From Pseudomonadota bacterium (GTDB taxonomy: Bacteria > Pseudomonadota > Gammaproteobacteria > Steroidobacterales > Steroidobacteraceae), in the NCBI GenBank assembly GCA_018241445.1, contig JAFEDT010000010.1, positions 59,407 to 123,406 on the forward strand: a stretch of DNA of 64,000 bases, read 5' to 3'. The translations under genes were made by a program, and so were the position numbers. The notes beneath the pieces are model-generated. The model made no database searches. It saw nothing but the letters and a program-made list of their open reading frames with translations, and was not told the origin of the DNA. Shown piece by piece: positions 26,863 to 36,028 of this stretch. Within the stretch, counting starts at the first letter, position 1, and every line of letters begins with the position of its first letter.

Positions 26863-27687
26863 TCAGCCGAACCAACCGAGAATCCTGTCGAAGATCCTGG
26901 TGCGCGCCGGGAAAGACTCCACCACCTGCGCCATCACCACCGAGACGTTGTCACGCCCCCCATTGTCGTTGGCCAGCTGAATCAGGTGCTTGGCAACAGT
27001 ATCCAGATTAGCACCAAAGGTGTTTATCGTTAAATGGATATCTTCATCCTCGACCATGTCGGACAGGCCGTCCGAGCACAGGATGAAGTATTCGCCCTTG
27101 CTGACCGGGATCTCCTGGATTTCGACCTCGACGCTGGGCTCGACGCCCAGGGCACGGGTGACGTAGTTCTTGTTGCCCGCCCGCTGCGCTTCCTCGGCCG
27201 AGTAGAAGCCCCGGTCCACCAGTTCCTGCAGCAGGGAATGATCCATCGTGACCTGCTCCAGCTTCTGCGCGCGCTGCCGGTACAGGCGAGAGTCCCCGAC
27301 GTGGGCAATGGTGATCCGGTTGTCGAAGAACAGCGCCGCTACCACCGTGGTGCCCATGCCCTCGCAGTTGGGCTGGGTGCGCGCGGTCTGGTAGATGATC
27401 TTGTTGGCGCGGCTGATGGCGTCGCGCAGGATGATGTTCGGGCGCGACAGGCCCGAGCCGGGATCGGGCACCGACAGGTCCTCGCGGGCCACGTGCTCGC
27501 GCACCAGGTTGACGATGGTCTTGACGGCGATGCCGCTGGCGACCTCGCCGGCGTTGTACCCGCCCATGCCGTCGGCCAGCACCAGCAGGCCGATGTCGGC
27601 ATCGTGGGCGATGGTGTCCTCGTTGTGCTCCCGGACCCTGCCGGTGTCGGACGCGCCGACGAAACGCAGCTTGCCTTTCAGGCTCAT
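26863..27687 (-). CDS. PP2C-type Ser/Thr protein phosphatase
   Basis: The protein has 274 residues with the bacterial PP2C (Stp1/PrpC) motifs: GASDTGRVREHNEDT, LLVLADGMGGYNAGEVAS (metal Asp39), GMGTTVVAAL, HVGDSRLYR, and the final GGRDNVSVVMA. These bind two or three Mn/Mg ions and dephosphorylate Ser/Thr. The start at 27687 (MSLKGKL) has a GGGCGAGG ribosome site; a longer in-frame reading to 27804 runs through the radA promoter region. It shares a transcript with the FHA gene and diverges from radA. Confidence 0.92.
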   Translation of the reverse strand: MSLKGKLRFVGASDTGRVREHNEDTIAHDADIGLLVLADGMGGYNAGEVASGIAVKTIVNLVREHVAREDLSVPDPGSGLSRPNIILRDAISRANKIIYQTARTQPNCEGMGTTVVAALFFDNRITIAHVGDSRLYRQRAQKLEQVTMDHSLLQELVDRGFYSAEEAQRAGNKNYVTRALGVEPSVEVEIQEIPVSKGEYFILCSDGLSDMVEDEDIHLTINTFGANLDTVAKHLIQLANDNGGRDNVSVVMAQVVESFPARTRIFDRILGWFG

Positions 27688-27867
27688 GCCTCGCCCTGAC
27701 GTTCCTGCCGCCTGCTGAATGTGATTCGCGTCACTTTCCCGTCCCCGATCCGAGCCCGCGTAAGCTAGCATCGCGGGCGGGAGGGGCTGCGGGGCTTTGG
27801 TCACAAAAAGCCGCCCTCGGGCACCCCCCGGCCGGAATCCTAGCTGAAAGTCGGTTCAAGGCGAGAG

Positions 27868-29217
27868 ATGGCACGCCCGAGCGCGGTCTTTGTCTGTGGC
27901 GCCTGCGGTGGCGAAACCCTCAAGTGGCAGGGGCAGTGCCCCCTGTGCGGGGAGTGGAACGCACTGCAGCAACGGGAGGCGCGCACGCGCCCGGCAGCTG
28001 CGGCGCCGGCAATGGCGGTTGTGCCCCTGTCCGGTGCCGGCCTTGCGGGGTCCGCCCTGACGCGGCTGGCCAGCGGCTCGGGGGAGTTGGACCGGGTACT
28101 GGGGGGCGGCATCGTTCCCGGTGGCGTGATGCTGCTGGGGGGCGATCCGGGGATCGGCAAATCGACGCTGCTGCTGCAGGTGGCGGCTCATGTCGCCGCC
28201 GCCCACCCGGTGCTCTACGCCAGCGGCGAGGAGTCCATCGCGCAGGTGGGCCTGCGTGCGCAGCGCCTGGGCCTGGCAGCCGATTCGCTGGCGCTGCTGG
28301 CGGAGACCGACCTCAGCGGCATCCTGGAGCACACGCGCGAGCGGCGCGCGGCGCTGTTGGTGATCGACTCCATCCAGACGGTGCAGTCGGCCTCGGCGCA
28401 GGCGGCCCCGGGGGCCATATCGCAGCTGCGCGAGTGCACCGCGGAGCTGGTGCGTTTCGCCAAGACCAGTGGCACTGCGGTGGTCATCGTCGGCCACGTC
28501 ACCAAGGAGGGCGCCATCGCAGGACCCCGTCTGCTGGAGCACCTGGTGGACACGGTGCTGTACTTCGAGAGCGATGCCGGCAGCCGCCATCGCATTGTGC
28601 GCGCCACCAAGAACCGTTTCGGGGCGGTCAACGAACTGGGATTCTTCGCCATGACGGGCACGGGACTGAAAGAGGTCAGGAACCCCGCGGCGATCTTCCT
28701 GGCGCGTGCGCCGGTGCCGGCGCCGGGCAGCATCGTCACTGTCATCCGCGAGGGGGGACGGCCACTGCTGATCGAGCTGCAGGCGCTGGTGGATCGCATG
28801 CGTTTTGGCGCGCCGCGGCGCGTGGCGCAGGGCCTGGATGCCAACCGCCTGGCGATGCTGCTGGCGGCGGCCAACCGCCACGCGGGCGTGTCCCTGCAGG
28901 AACATGACGTGTTCGCCAATGTGGTCGGCGGCATCGAGATCAGCGAGACCGCCTGGGACCTGCCGGTGGTGCTGGCACTGGCCTCGAGCCTCAACGGCCG
29001 CGCTCTGCCGCCGGACATGGTGGCTTTCGGGGAGATCGGGCTCACCGGCGAAGTGCGCCCCGTTCCCTACGGTGACGAACGCCTGCGTGAAGCGCTCGCG
29101 CAGGGTTTCCGCCGCGCCATCGTGCCCGCGGGCAACGCGCCGCGCTCGCCGCCCGCCGGGCTGCGGGTGGTGGCGGTGGCGCGCATCGCCGAGGCGCTCG
29201 AGGCCGCCTTCGTTTAG
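27868..29217 (+). CDS. radA: DNA repair protein RadA
   Basis: The 449-residue protein has the N-terminal zinc finger (Cys10, Cys13, Cys24, Cys27), RecA-like ATPase with Walker A GDPGIGKST at 92-100, the RadA-specific KNRFG motif at 248-252, and a Lon-like C-terminal domain (PPDMVAFGEIGLTGEVRPV). RadA extends branches during recombination. The 180-base upstream region is shared with the divergent PP2C gene. The stop overlaps the convergent CBS-domain gene by 4 bases. Confidence 0.97.
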   Translation: MARPSAVFVCGACGGETLKWQGQCPLCGEWNALQQREARTRPAAAAPAMAVVPLSGAGLAGSALTRLASGSGELDRVLGGGIVPGGVMLLGGDPGIGKSTLLLQVAAHVAAAHPVLYASGEESIAQVGLRAQRLGLAADSLALLAETDLSGILEHTRERRAALLVIDSIQTVQSASAQAAPGAISQLRECTAELVRFAKTSGTAVVIVGHVTKEGAIAGPRLLEHLVDTVLYFESDAGSRHRIVRATKNRFGAVNELGFFAMTGTGLKEVRNPAAIFLARAPVPAPGSIVTVIREGGRPLLIELQALVDRMRFGAPRRVAQGLDANRLAMLLAAANRHAGVSLQEHDVFANVVGGIEISETAWDLPVVLALASSLNGRALPPDMVAFGEIGLTGEVRPVPYGDERLREALAQGFRRAIVPAGNAPRSPPAGLRVVAVARIAEALEAAFV

Positions 29218-30545
29218 GACCCGGCCGCGCTGGCGGCGGGCAGGCGTACCCGGACGGTGCGCACGGCGTTGTCGGCCACCTGCAGCACCTCGAACTCGTA
29301 CTCCCCCACGCGGATCATCGTGCCGGGGTCCGGGATGGTCTCCAGGTGTTCCAGCAGCAGGCCGTTGACCGTCTTCGGGCCGTCGGTCGGCAGGTGCCAG
29401 CCGAGCGCGCGGTTCAGCGCGCGGATGGTGGCGCTGGCGTTGACGATGAAGACCCCCGCACCTGCGCTCAACACGTCCTTGTGGGTCACGGTCGCCGGGT
29501 CGGTGGTGAATTCGCCGACGATCTCCTCCAGCAGGTCCTCCAGCGTCACCAGCCCCTCGATGTCGCCGTATTCATTGACCACGAAGGCGATGCGCCGCCG
29601 GTCGCGCTGGAACTGAGCCAGCTGGGTGTTGAGTGCGGTCCCGGAGGGCACGAAATAGGACTCGCGGTCGCGCGCCAGCTCGATCAGTCGTTCACGGGTG
29701 AGCGAGCCGCGTACCAGCTCGTTGGCGACGCGCTTCATGTGCAGCAGGCCGATGAGGTTGTCCAGCTCGCCCTCATACACCGGCAGGCGGGTATGGGGTG
29801 TCTGACGCAGCCGCGCCAGGATGTCCTCCCAGTTCTCGCTGACGTCGATGCCGGCGATCTCCTGGCGCGGGATCATGATGTCATCCACCGTGATGCGCTC
29901 GAGGTCCAGGATCGACAGCAACATCTGGCGGTGGCGCGGCGGGATCAGCGGGGCGGCCTCGGCCACCACGGTGCGCAGTTCCTCGGCCGACAGCGAATGC
30001 TGCGCACCCGTCCCGCGCCCGATGCCAAACAGCCGCAGAAAGCCGTAGGCCAGTGTGCTGGTAAGCCACAGGGCAGGGCGCGCCAGCCAGACCAGCACGC
30101 GGTAGATGCCCGCGGCGTGCAGTGCCACGCCCTCCGGGTTGGCGGCCGCGTAGATCTTGGGTGCAAGTTCGCAGAACACGATCATGACCAGCGTCAGGGC
30201 CGCGCCGGCAATGGGCACCGCGTAGGGGTGGCCGGTGCGCACCGCCAGGATGGTGGCGATGGCGGAGGTGAACACGCTGGCCGCGGCCAGGATCACCAGG
30301 TTCGCGCCCAGCCAGTCGTCGGGCCGCCGCAGCAGCTCATCCAGCACACGCGCGGTGGTCGATCCCGACTGCGCGCGGTGGCGGATGCGGTAGCGGTTGA
30401 CTGACAGCATCGCCACTTCGGTGCCGGAGGAGAAGGCCACGATCAGCAGCAGCAACAACAGCAGGGCCAGCAACAGCGGCGTGGAGGGGATGAAGTGCAC
30501 GTGCGTTGAGTCCCGTAGTGAGAGGTCCGGATGCGGCCCTAGCAT
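29214..30545 (-). CDS. CNNM/CorC-HlyC family membrane protein with CBS domains (CorB/YfjD-like)
   Basis: This 443-residue protein has an N-terminal DUF21 membrane region (LLALLLLLLLIVAFSSGTEVAML and two or three further helices to about residue 170), a CBS pair (TVDDIMIPRQEI, RRRIAFVVNEYGDIEGLVTLEDLLEEIVGE), and a C-terminal CorC/HlyC domain. The family is linked to magnesium/cobalt transport and membrane upkeep. In E. coli the relative YfjD (CorB) lies next to ffh, as here (divergent from ffh, 79 bases), supporting that assignment. A later start (GTG near 30500, VHFIPST) would give a more typical N-terminus. The older name hemolysin is misleading. Confidence 0.88.
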   Translation of the reverse strand: MLGPHPDLSLRDSTHVHFIPSTPLLLALLLLLLLIVAFSSGTEVAMLSVNRYRIRHRAQSGSTTARVLDELLRRPDDWLGANLVILAAASVFTSAIATILAVRTGHPYAVPIAGAALTLVMIVFCELAPKIYAAANPEGVALHAAGIYRVLVWLARPALWLTSTLAYGFLRLFGIGRGTGAQHSLSAEELRTVVAEAAPLIPPRHRQMLLSILDLERITVDDIMIPRQEIAGIDVSENWEDILARLRQTPHTRLPVYEGELDNLIGLLHMKRVANELVRGSLTRERLIELARDRESYFVPSGTALNTQLAQFQRDRRRIAFVVNEYGDIEGLVTLEDLLEEIVGEFTTDPATVTHKDVLSAGAGVFIVNASATIRALNRALGWHLPTDGPKTVNGLLLEHLETIPDPGTMIRVGEYEFEVLQVADNAVRTVRVRLPAASAAGS

Positions 30546-30612
30546 ACTTCCATCGCCGGCATCCCAGAGCTTGCGGTCGCGTTCGCGGCCGGTACCCAGG
30601 CGGCGGTGCGCC

Positions 30613-30618
30613 TATAAT
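30613..30618 (+). promoter_or_regulatory. TATAAT -10 element immediately before ffh
   Basis: A consensus TATAAT ends 6 bases before the ffh ATG at 30625. Transcription starting at the normal distance would begin at or next to the A of the ATG, giving a leaderless or nearly leaderless mRNA. No good -35 element is seen 16-18 bases upstream, and no Shine-Dalgarno sequence can fit. Confidence 0.5.
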
Positions 30619-30624
30619 CCGCCA

Positions 30625-31995
30625 ATGTTTGACAATCTGACCGCGCGCCTGTCGCGCACTCTGGAGAGCCTGCGCGGCCGCGGCCGCATCACCGAGGACA
30701 ACATCGCCGAGACCCTGCGTGAGGTGCGGGTTGCGCTGCTGGAGGCCGACGTGGCCCTGCCGGTGGTGAAGACTTTCATCGAGGGGGTCAAGGCGCGCGC
30801 GCTCGGCGCGGAGGTATTGAGCAGCCTCACGCCCGGGCAGGCCTTCATCGGTATCGTCAACGAGGAGCTGGTGCAGCTGATGGGCGGCGCCGGGGCACCC
30901 TGGCGGTTGCGCGCCCAGCCCCCGGTGGTAATCCTGCTGGCCGGCCTGCAGGGCGCCGGCAAGACGACGACTGCCGCGAAACTGGCGCACTACCTGATCG
31001 GGCAGGGGCGCAAACGCGTCCTGCTGGCCAGCACCGACGTGCGCCGCCCGGCGGCAATGCTGCAGCTGGAGCGCCTGGCAGCGCAGGTGGGCGCCGAATA
31101 CTTCCCCGCCAGCAGCGAGACTGCGCCAGCGCAGATCGCGCAGGCGGCCCTGGAGCGGGCGCGCAGCGGCGTATTCGACGTGCTGGTCGTGGATACGGCC
31201 GGCCGCCTGCACGTGGACGCGGAGCTCATGGAGGAGATGCGCCGGATCGACGCAGCGGTGCCCGCCGCGGAGCGGCTGTTCGTAGTGGATGCGATGGCGG
31301 GGCAGGACGCCGTCAACGCCGCGCGGGCCTTCGGCGCGGCGCTGGACCTGACCGGCATCATCCTGACCAAGGCCGACGGCGATGCCCGCGGCGGCGCCGC
31401 CCTGTCCGTGCGACAGGTGACCGGCAAGCCGATCGTGTTCCTCGGAGTCGGCGAGAAGACGGAAGCCCTCGAGCCCTTCGATCCCGCCCGCATGGCATCC
31501 CGCGTGCTGGGGATGGGCGATGTGGTCAGCCTGGTGGAGCAGATGCACCGCCAGGTCGATACCCAGGAGGCCGAACGGCTGGCCCGCAAGGTCGTCAAGG
31601 GCCAGGGCTTCGACATGAACGACCTGCGCAGCCAGCTCGAGCAACTCCAGAAAATGGGGGGCGTGGGGGCGCTGCTGGACAAGCTGCCCGGTACCGCCAG
31701 CCAGAAGGCCGCGGCCTCCTCCGGCCAGGGGGACCAGCAGCTCAGGCGCCAGATCGGCATCATCAGCTCCATGACCCCGCGCGAGCGGCGTCATCCCGGG
31801 ATCATCGACGGGTCGCGCCGCCGGCGTATTGCCGCGGGGTCCGGGGTCGCCGTACAGGACGTCAACCGGCTGCTCAAGCAGTTCCAGGACATGCAGCGGA
31901 TGATGAAAAGCATGAAGGGTGGCGCCCTGCGGCGCATGATGGGCGCCTTGAAGGGGGGTATGCCCCCGGGATTCCCTGGCCCAGGCCGGGGCTAA
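30625..31995 (+). CDS. ffh: signal recognition particle protein Ffh
   Basis: The 456-residue SRP GTPase has the N helical bundle (MFDNLTARLSRTLESLRG), G domain with GLQGAGKTT at 107-115, DTAGRLHVD, TKADGDARGG, and a Met-rich M domain (MQRMMKSMKGGALRRMM, with RRRRIAAGSG) that binds 4.5S RNA and signal sequences. Length is normal. It begins the ffh-rpsP-rimM-trmD-rplS block, with rpsP having its own promoter-like region. The -10 sequence abuts the start codon (see separate entry). Confidence 0.98.
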   Translation: MFDNLTARLSRTLESLRGRGRITEDNIAETLREVRVALLEADVALPVVKTFIEGVKARALGAEVLSSLTPGQAFIGIVNEELVQLMGGAGAPWRLRAQPPVVILLAGLQGAGKTTTAAKLAHYLIGQGRKRVLLASTDVRRPAAMLQLERLAAQVGAEYFPASSETAPAQIAQAALERARSGVFDVLVVDTAGRLHVDAELMEEMRRIDAAVPAAERLFVVDAMAGQDAVNAARAFGAALDLTGIILTKADGDARGGAALSVRQVTGKPIVFLGVGEKTEALEPFDPARMASRVLGMGDVVSLVEQMHRQVDTQEAERLARKVVKGQGFDMNDLRSQLEQLQKMGGVGALLDKLPGTASQKAAASSGQGDQQLRRQIGIISSMTPRERRHPGIIDGSRRRRIAAGSGVAVQDVNRLLKQFQDMQRMMKSMKGGALRRMMGALKGGMPPGFPGPGRG

Positions 31996-32033
31996 GGGCC
32001 AATAAAATCATGGCGCAGCACCCGCAGGTTGCG

Positions 32034-32039
32034 TAGAAT
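32034..32039 (+). promoter_or_regulatory. TAGAAT, probable -10 for rpsP
   Basis: TAGAAT lies 76 bases before the rpsP ATG in the ffh-rpsP gap. A matching -35 is poor. The predicted transcript would begin near a run of seven T (32048-32054) and carry a palindrome CTCCCGCGGGAG in its leader. Confidence 0.35.
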
Positions 32040-32114
32040 CCGCGCTCTTTTTTTGGGGCCTCCCGCGGGAGCGGGCCTGAGGTCCGCCTACCGGATGATC
32101 AAGAGCGTACGAGC

Positions 32115-32369
32115 ATGGTAACCATTCGACTGACGCGGCGTGGGGCGCGCAACCAGCCCTTCTACCACGTGGTTGTGACAGACAGCCGCAAGCGCCAGGG
32201 CGGCCCGAGCCTGGAGCACGTGGGGTTCTTCAACCCGATTGCCCGGCGCGGCGAGCAGAAGATCAAGCTGGATCTGCCCCGGATCGATTATTGGGTCGGC
32301 AAGGGCGCGCAGCCATCCGAGCGCGTGGCCTCGCTGGTCGCCTCCTACCGCAAGCAGGCGACAGCCTGA
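32115..32369 (+). CDS. rpsP: 30S ribosomal protein S16
   Basis: The 84-residue protein starts MVTIRLTRRGARNQPFYHVVVTDSR and has FFNPIARRGEQKIKLDLPRIDYWVGKGAQPSERV, typical S16, needed for 30S assembly. Placed 119 bases after ffh and 41 before rimM, as expected. Confidence 0.98.
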   Translation: MVTIRLTRRGARNQPFYHVVVTDSRKRQGGPSLEHVGFFNPIARRGEQKIKLDLPRIDYWVGKGAQPSERVASLVASYRKQATA

Positions 32370-32377
32370 GGTAAAGA

Positions 32378-32401
32378 CCGCGGTCCTGTTCAAGACCGCG
32401 G
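32378..32401 (+). other. 8-bp hairpin between rpsP and rimM
   Basis: CCGCGGTC (32378-32385) and GACCGCGG (32394-32401) form a perfect 8-base-pair stem with an 8-base loop, ending 9 bases before the rimM ATG. No T run follows, so it is not an intrinsic terminator; it could adjust RimM expression relative to S16 by masking the ribosome site or stabilising processed mRNA. Confidence 0.45.
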
Positions 32402-32410
32402 CGCAGGCTG

Positions 32411-32917
32411 ATGCAGTGGGTCACGCTGGGCAGGCTGGGCGCGCCCTATGGGGTACGGGGCTGGAGCCACGTCGAATCGTTCACCGATCCGCCGCAACGG
32501 CTGCTGGAGTACCCGCAATGGATGCTGCGGCTTGCCAGCGGCGAGCGCATCAGCCGGCATATGGAGCAGGGGCGCCCGCACGGCGGGCACCTGGTGGTCA
32601 AGCTCAAAGAGGTGCCGGGGCGCGATGCGGCCGCGGCGCTGGCCGGGGCGGCGATCGAGGTGCAGCGCGACTGGCTGCCGCCGCCCGCGCCGCGCGAGTA
32701 CTACCGCGCGGACCTGGAGGGTTACGCGGTGCGCAACCTGGAGGGCGCAACGCTCGGCACGGTGAGTCACTTCGTGGACGCGCCGGCCGGTGCGGTGCTG
32801 GTGGCCCGGGACAGCGCCGGCCGCGAGCACTGGATTCTGGCGCAGCCCAGGCACCTGCGCCGGGTGGACACCGCGGCCCGCGTGGTCGAGGTGGACTGGC
32901 CGGTGGACCAGGACTGA
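32411..32917 (+). CDS. rimM: ribosome maturation factor RimM
   Basis: The 168-residue protein has the RimM N domain ([23 protein letters not shown]) and the PRC-barrel C domain ([13 protein letters not shown], then VVEVDWP). It binds S19/16S head during 30S maturation. Order and spacing are standard; ATG 32411 is followed by trmD 7 bases after the stop. Confidence 0.95.
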   Translation: MQWVTLGRLGAPYGVRGWSHVESFTDPPQRLLEYPQWMLRLASGERISRHMEQGRPHGGHLVVKLKEVPGRDAAAALAGAAIEVQRDWLPPPAPREYYRADLEGYAVRNLEGATLGTVSHFVDAPAGAVLVARDSAGREHWILAQPRHLRRVDTAARVVEVDWPVDQD

Positions 32918-32924
32918 ACAGGCC

Positions 32925-33689
32925 GTGCGCATCGAGGTCGTAACGCTGTTTCCGCGCATGATCAGCGCGGCGCTGGAGTACGGTATTGTGGGTCGCGCGC
33001 TGGCGCGCGGCCTGCTGAGCGTCGGGACCGAGGATCCGCGTGAGCACACGCAGGACGTGCACCGTACGGTGGACGATCGGCCCTACGGTGGCGGTCCCGG
33101 GATGGTGATGAAGCCCGAGCCGCTGCTGGCGGCGCTGCACGCCGCGCAGGCGCGGTTGCCGCAGGGCAGCCGCAGGCTGTACCTGTCTGCGCAGGGTGAG
33201 CCCTTCACCCAGGAAATTGCGCAGCGGCTGGCCCGCGAGCCGGGACTGCTGCTGCTGGCGGGCCGGTACGAGGGTGTGGACGAGCGCGTGATCCGCCGCG
33301 GAGTGGACGGCGAGCTGTCCATCGGCGACTACGTGCTCTCGGGCGGGGAGTTGCCGGCACTGGTGGTGATCGACGCGCTGGCGCGGTTGCTGCCCGGGGC
33401 GCTCGGCGATGAGCGTTCGAGCGTCGAAGAGTCCTTCGTGGAGGGACTGCTCGACTGGCCGCACTACACGCGGCCGGAAGTGTTCGAGGGCGAGGCGGTG
33501 CCCGGCGTGCTGTTGTCGGGTGACCATGCCGCCATCGGGCGCTGGCGCCGCCAGCAGGCGCTGCTGCGCACCGCGCGGCGGCGCCCGGACCTGCTGGCGC
33601 GGGCAGCGCTGACGCCGCAGGAGCGGCGGCAGGTGGAAGCGGAAATGCACAGCGGTGACGCGGGCGTCACCGAAGAGCGAGGTAAATGA
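32925..33689 (+). CDS. trmD: tRNA (guanine-N1)-methyltransferase TrmD
   Basis: This 254-residue SPOUT enzyme methylates G37 of tRNAs using SAM. It reads [13 protein letters not shown] at the start (GTG 32925), [12 protein letters not shown], the knot motif [13 protein letters not shown] and [19 protein letters not shown]. Its stop overlaps rplS by 4 bases (ATGA). Length matches the family; the longer reading from 32790 is not genuine. Confidence 0.97.
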   Translation: MRIEVVTLFPRMISAALEYGIVGRALARGLLSVGTEDPREHTQDVHRTVDDRPYGGGPGMVMKPEPLLAALHAAQARLPQGSRRLYLSAQGEPFTQEIAQRLAREPGLLLLAGRYEGVDERVIRRGVDGELSIGDYVLSGGELPALVVIDALARLLPGALGDERSSVEESFVEGLLDWPHYTRPEVFEGEAVPGVLLSGDHAAIGRWRRQQALLRTARRRPDLLARAALTPQERRQVEAEMHSGDAGVTEERGK

Positions 33690-34036
33690 ACATGAGCAAC
33701 ATCATTCAGGAAATCGAGAAGCAGCGCATGACCCGCAAGGTACCGGACTTCAAGCCCGGCGATACCGTGGTGGTGCAGGTGAAGGTCGTGGAAGGCGACC
33801 GCGAGCGCGTGCAGGCCTATGAGGGCGTGGTCATCGCCATCAGCAACCGCGGGCTGAACTCCTCTTTCACCGTGCGCAAGATCTCGCACGGCGAGGGTGT
33901 GGAGCGCGTGTTCCAGACTCACAGCCCGGCGATCAGCGACATCAGCGTCAAGCGCCGCGGCAGCGTGCGCCGCGCGAAGCTCTACTACCTGCGCGACCTG
34001 TCGGGCAAGGCGGCGCGCATCGAAGAGAAGATCTGA
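33686..34036 (+). CDS. rplS: 50S ribosomal protein L19
   Basis: The 116-residue protein has [49 protein letters not shown] and [25 protein letters not shown], typical L19 at the 30S-50S interface. It is last of the block; a GC-rich hairpin follows at 34046-34065. Confidence 0.98.
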   Translation: MNMSNIIQEIEKQRMTRKVPDFKPGDTVVVQVKVVEGDRERVQAYEGVVIAISNRGLNSSFTVRKISHGEGVERVFQTHSPAISDISVKRRGSVRRAKLYYLRDLSGKAARIEEKI

Positions 34037-34045
34037 AGACAGGCA

Positions 34046-34065
34046 CGCGCCGCGGCTGCGGCGCG
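34046..34065 (+). terminator. GC-rich hairpin after rplS, terminator-like without T run
   Basis: CGCGCCGC (34046-34053) and GCGGCGCG (34058-34065) form an 8-base-pair stem with a GGCT loop, 9 bases after the rplS stop. No T tract follows, so it is at best a weak or factor-dependent terminator, or a 3' end stabiliser before sppA. Confidence 0.35.
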
Positions 34066-34089
34066 CTGGCATCGACGGAGGCTTAGGCC

Positions 34090-35931
34090 GTGCGGGCAGG
34101 TGTGTTCTTTGCGGGTCTGTGGCGCGGCCTGGATGGCCTGCGCAAGGTGTTGAGCCTGATTCTGCTGCTGGCGATCTTCGGCTTCGTCATCGGCCTGCTG
34201 CGCGTTTCCACGCCGCGCATTCCGGCGAAGGCGGCGCTGCTGATCGCCCCCGATGGCACGCTGGTCGAGCAGCTGTCCGGTGATCCGCTGCAACGCGCCG
34301 TGCAACAGGCGCGGGGCAGCGGGCATTCAGAAACCCTGCTGTGGGACCTGACCGACTCCATCCGCGCCGCCGCGACCGATGAGCGCATCCGCGCCATCGC
34401 GCTCGACCTGGAGAATTTCGAGGGTGGTACCCAGCCCACGATGGCGGAGCTGGCCGGTGCGCTGCGTGAGTTCCGCGCCACCGGCAAGAAGGTGTTCGCC
34501 TACGGCACCGAACTGACGCAGGAGCGCTACTACCTGGCGGCGCAGGCGGACGAGGTCGACGTCGACCCGCTGGGCTTTGTCCTGATCCAGGGCTACGACC
34601 GTTATCCGACTTACCTCAAGGGTGCGCTCGACAAGCTGGGCGTCGACATCAACGTCTTTCGCGTCGGCGCCTTCAAGAGCGCGGTCGAGCCCTACACCCG
34701 CACCGACATGTCGCCGGAAGATCGCGAGGCCAGCCGCGAATACCTGGGGTCGCTGTGGTCCAGCTACCAGCAGGCAGTGGGGCGCGCCCGCAAGCTGGAC
34801 CCGGGAGCCGTCGGCCGCTACGTCGATAACCTGGCGACCAGTGTGCCGGCCGCCGGTGGCGATGCCGCGAAGGTGGCCCTGCAGGCCGGGCTGGTGACGG
34901 CTGTCAGGACGCGGCCGGAGTTTGAGCAGCGGGTGGCGGCGCTGGTCGGCAAGGACGAGGACACCGGGTCGTTCAACACGGTGACGGTTGCGGACTACCT
35001 GCGCTACGCGCGCGCCCAGCGCAGGCAGCTCACCGATGGCAAGCCGCGCATTGGCGTGATCGTGGCCGCGGGTGAGATTCTCGACGGCGAGCAGCCCCCC
35101 GGGACGATCGGGGGAGATTCCACGAGCCGCCTGCTGCGCCAGGCGCGGCTGGACAAGGACGTGAAGGCGGTGGTGCTGCGCGTCGACAGTCCCGGCGGCA
35201 GCGTGCTGGCGAGCGAGCAGATCTACCGCGAAGTGCAGGCGCTACGCACCGCCGGCAAGCCGGTGGTGGTCTCGATGAGCGGCTATGCGGCCTCGGGCGG
35301 CTATTACATTTCCGCACCCGCGGACGAGATCTGGGCGGATCCCGCCACCATCACGGGTTCGATTGGCATATTCGCCATCGTTCCGACGGTCGACAGGACG
35401 CTGGGCAAGATCGGTGTGAACGTGGATGGCATCGGCACCACGCCGCTGTCGGGGCAGATGGAGGTAGGCCGGCCGCTGGGCATGCAGGCGAAGGCGCTGC
35501 TGCAATCGCAGGTCGATCGCGGCTACGAGGAGTTCCTGCAGCGCGTCGGCAAGGGCCGCAACAAGAGCCGCGACGAGGTGGACAAGATCGCGCAGGGTCA
35601 CGTCTGGAGTGGCGTGGACGCGCAGAAGCTGGGGCTGGTCGACCACCTGGGCTCCTTCGACGATGCGTTGCACGCCGCGGCGCGCCGCGCAAAGCTCACG
35701 GACTTCGCGCCTTCCCTGATCGAGCCGCAGCTCACCTGGCCGCAGGAGCTGGCGCTGCAGTTGAAGTCGCGCGCGGTGCGGGCGCTGCTGACCGGGGTCG
35801 CCACGCCGCAGGAGCGGGCGCTGGCGCAGCTGCGCGAGCGTGTGGATCCGGCGCTGCGCCTGGCGGAACGCCTGGCGCGGTTCGATGCGCCGCAACGCCT
35901 GTACGCCTACTGTTTCTGCGAAGTCAACTGA
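34090..35931 (+). CDS. sppA: signal peptide peptidase SppA, 67K type
   Basis: The 613-residue membrane protease has a single N-terminal anchor (LSLILLLAIFGFVIGLL) and two tandem Clp-like domains. The general-base Lys196 lies in VGAFKSAVEPYTR and the nucleophile Ser402 in GYAASGGYYIS, a pair split across the two halves as in E. coli SppA. It degrades released signal peptides at the inner membrane. The start is GTG 34090, preceded by GGAGG. It follows rplS by 53 bases. Confidence 0.95.
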   Translation: MRAGVFFAGLWRGLDGLRKVLSLILLLAIFGFVIGLLRVSTPRIPAKAALLIAPDGTLVEQLSGDPLQRAVQQARGSGHSETLLWDLTDSIRAAATDERIRAIALDLENFEGGTQPTMAELAGALREFRATGKKVFAYGTELTQERYYLAAQADEVDVDPLGFVLIQGYDRYPTYLKGALDKLGVDINVFRVGAFKSAVEPYTRTDMSPEDREASREYLGSLWSSYQQAVGRARKLDPGAVGRYVDNLATSVPAAGGDAAKVALQAGLVTAVRTRPEFEQRVAALVGKDEDTGSFNTVTVADYLRYARAQRRQLTDGKPRIGVIVAAGEILDGEQPPGTIGGDSTSRLLRQARLDKDVKAVVLRVDSPGGSVLASEQIYREVQALRTAGKPVVVSMSGYAASGGYYISAPADEIWADPATITGSIGIFAIVPTVDRTLGKIGVNVDGIGTTPLSGQMEVGRPLGMQAKALLQSQVDRGYEEFLQRVGKGRNKSRDEVDKIAQGHVWSGVDAQKLGLVDHLGSFDDALHAAARRAKLTDFAPSLIEPQLTWPQELALQLKSRAVRALLTGVATPQERALAQLRERVDPALRLAERLARFDAPQRLYAYCFCEVN

Positions 35932-36028
35932 TCACCTGATCATCTGATTTGTTGAACATGCCGGACGGCCGGCACGGGTCGGCAGGGGATACGCCGCCCG
36001 CGCCAGCCGCCGCCTCGACACGGTTCGG

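Noticed and set aside
32048..32090. T run and palindrome as terminator of ffh
   Set aside because: The T run precedes the hairpin on the plus strand; a terminator needs it after.
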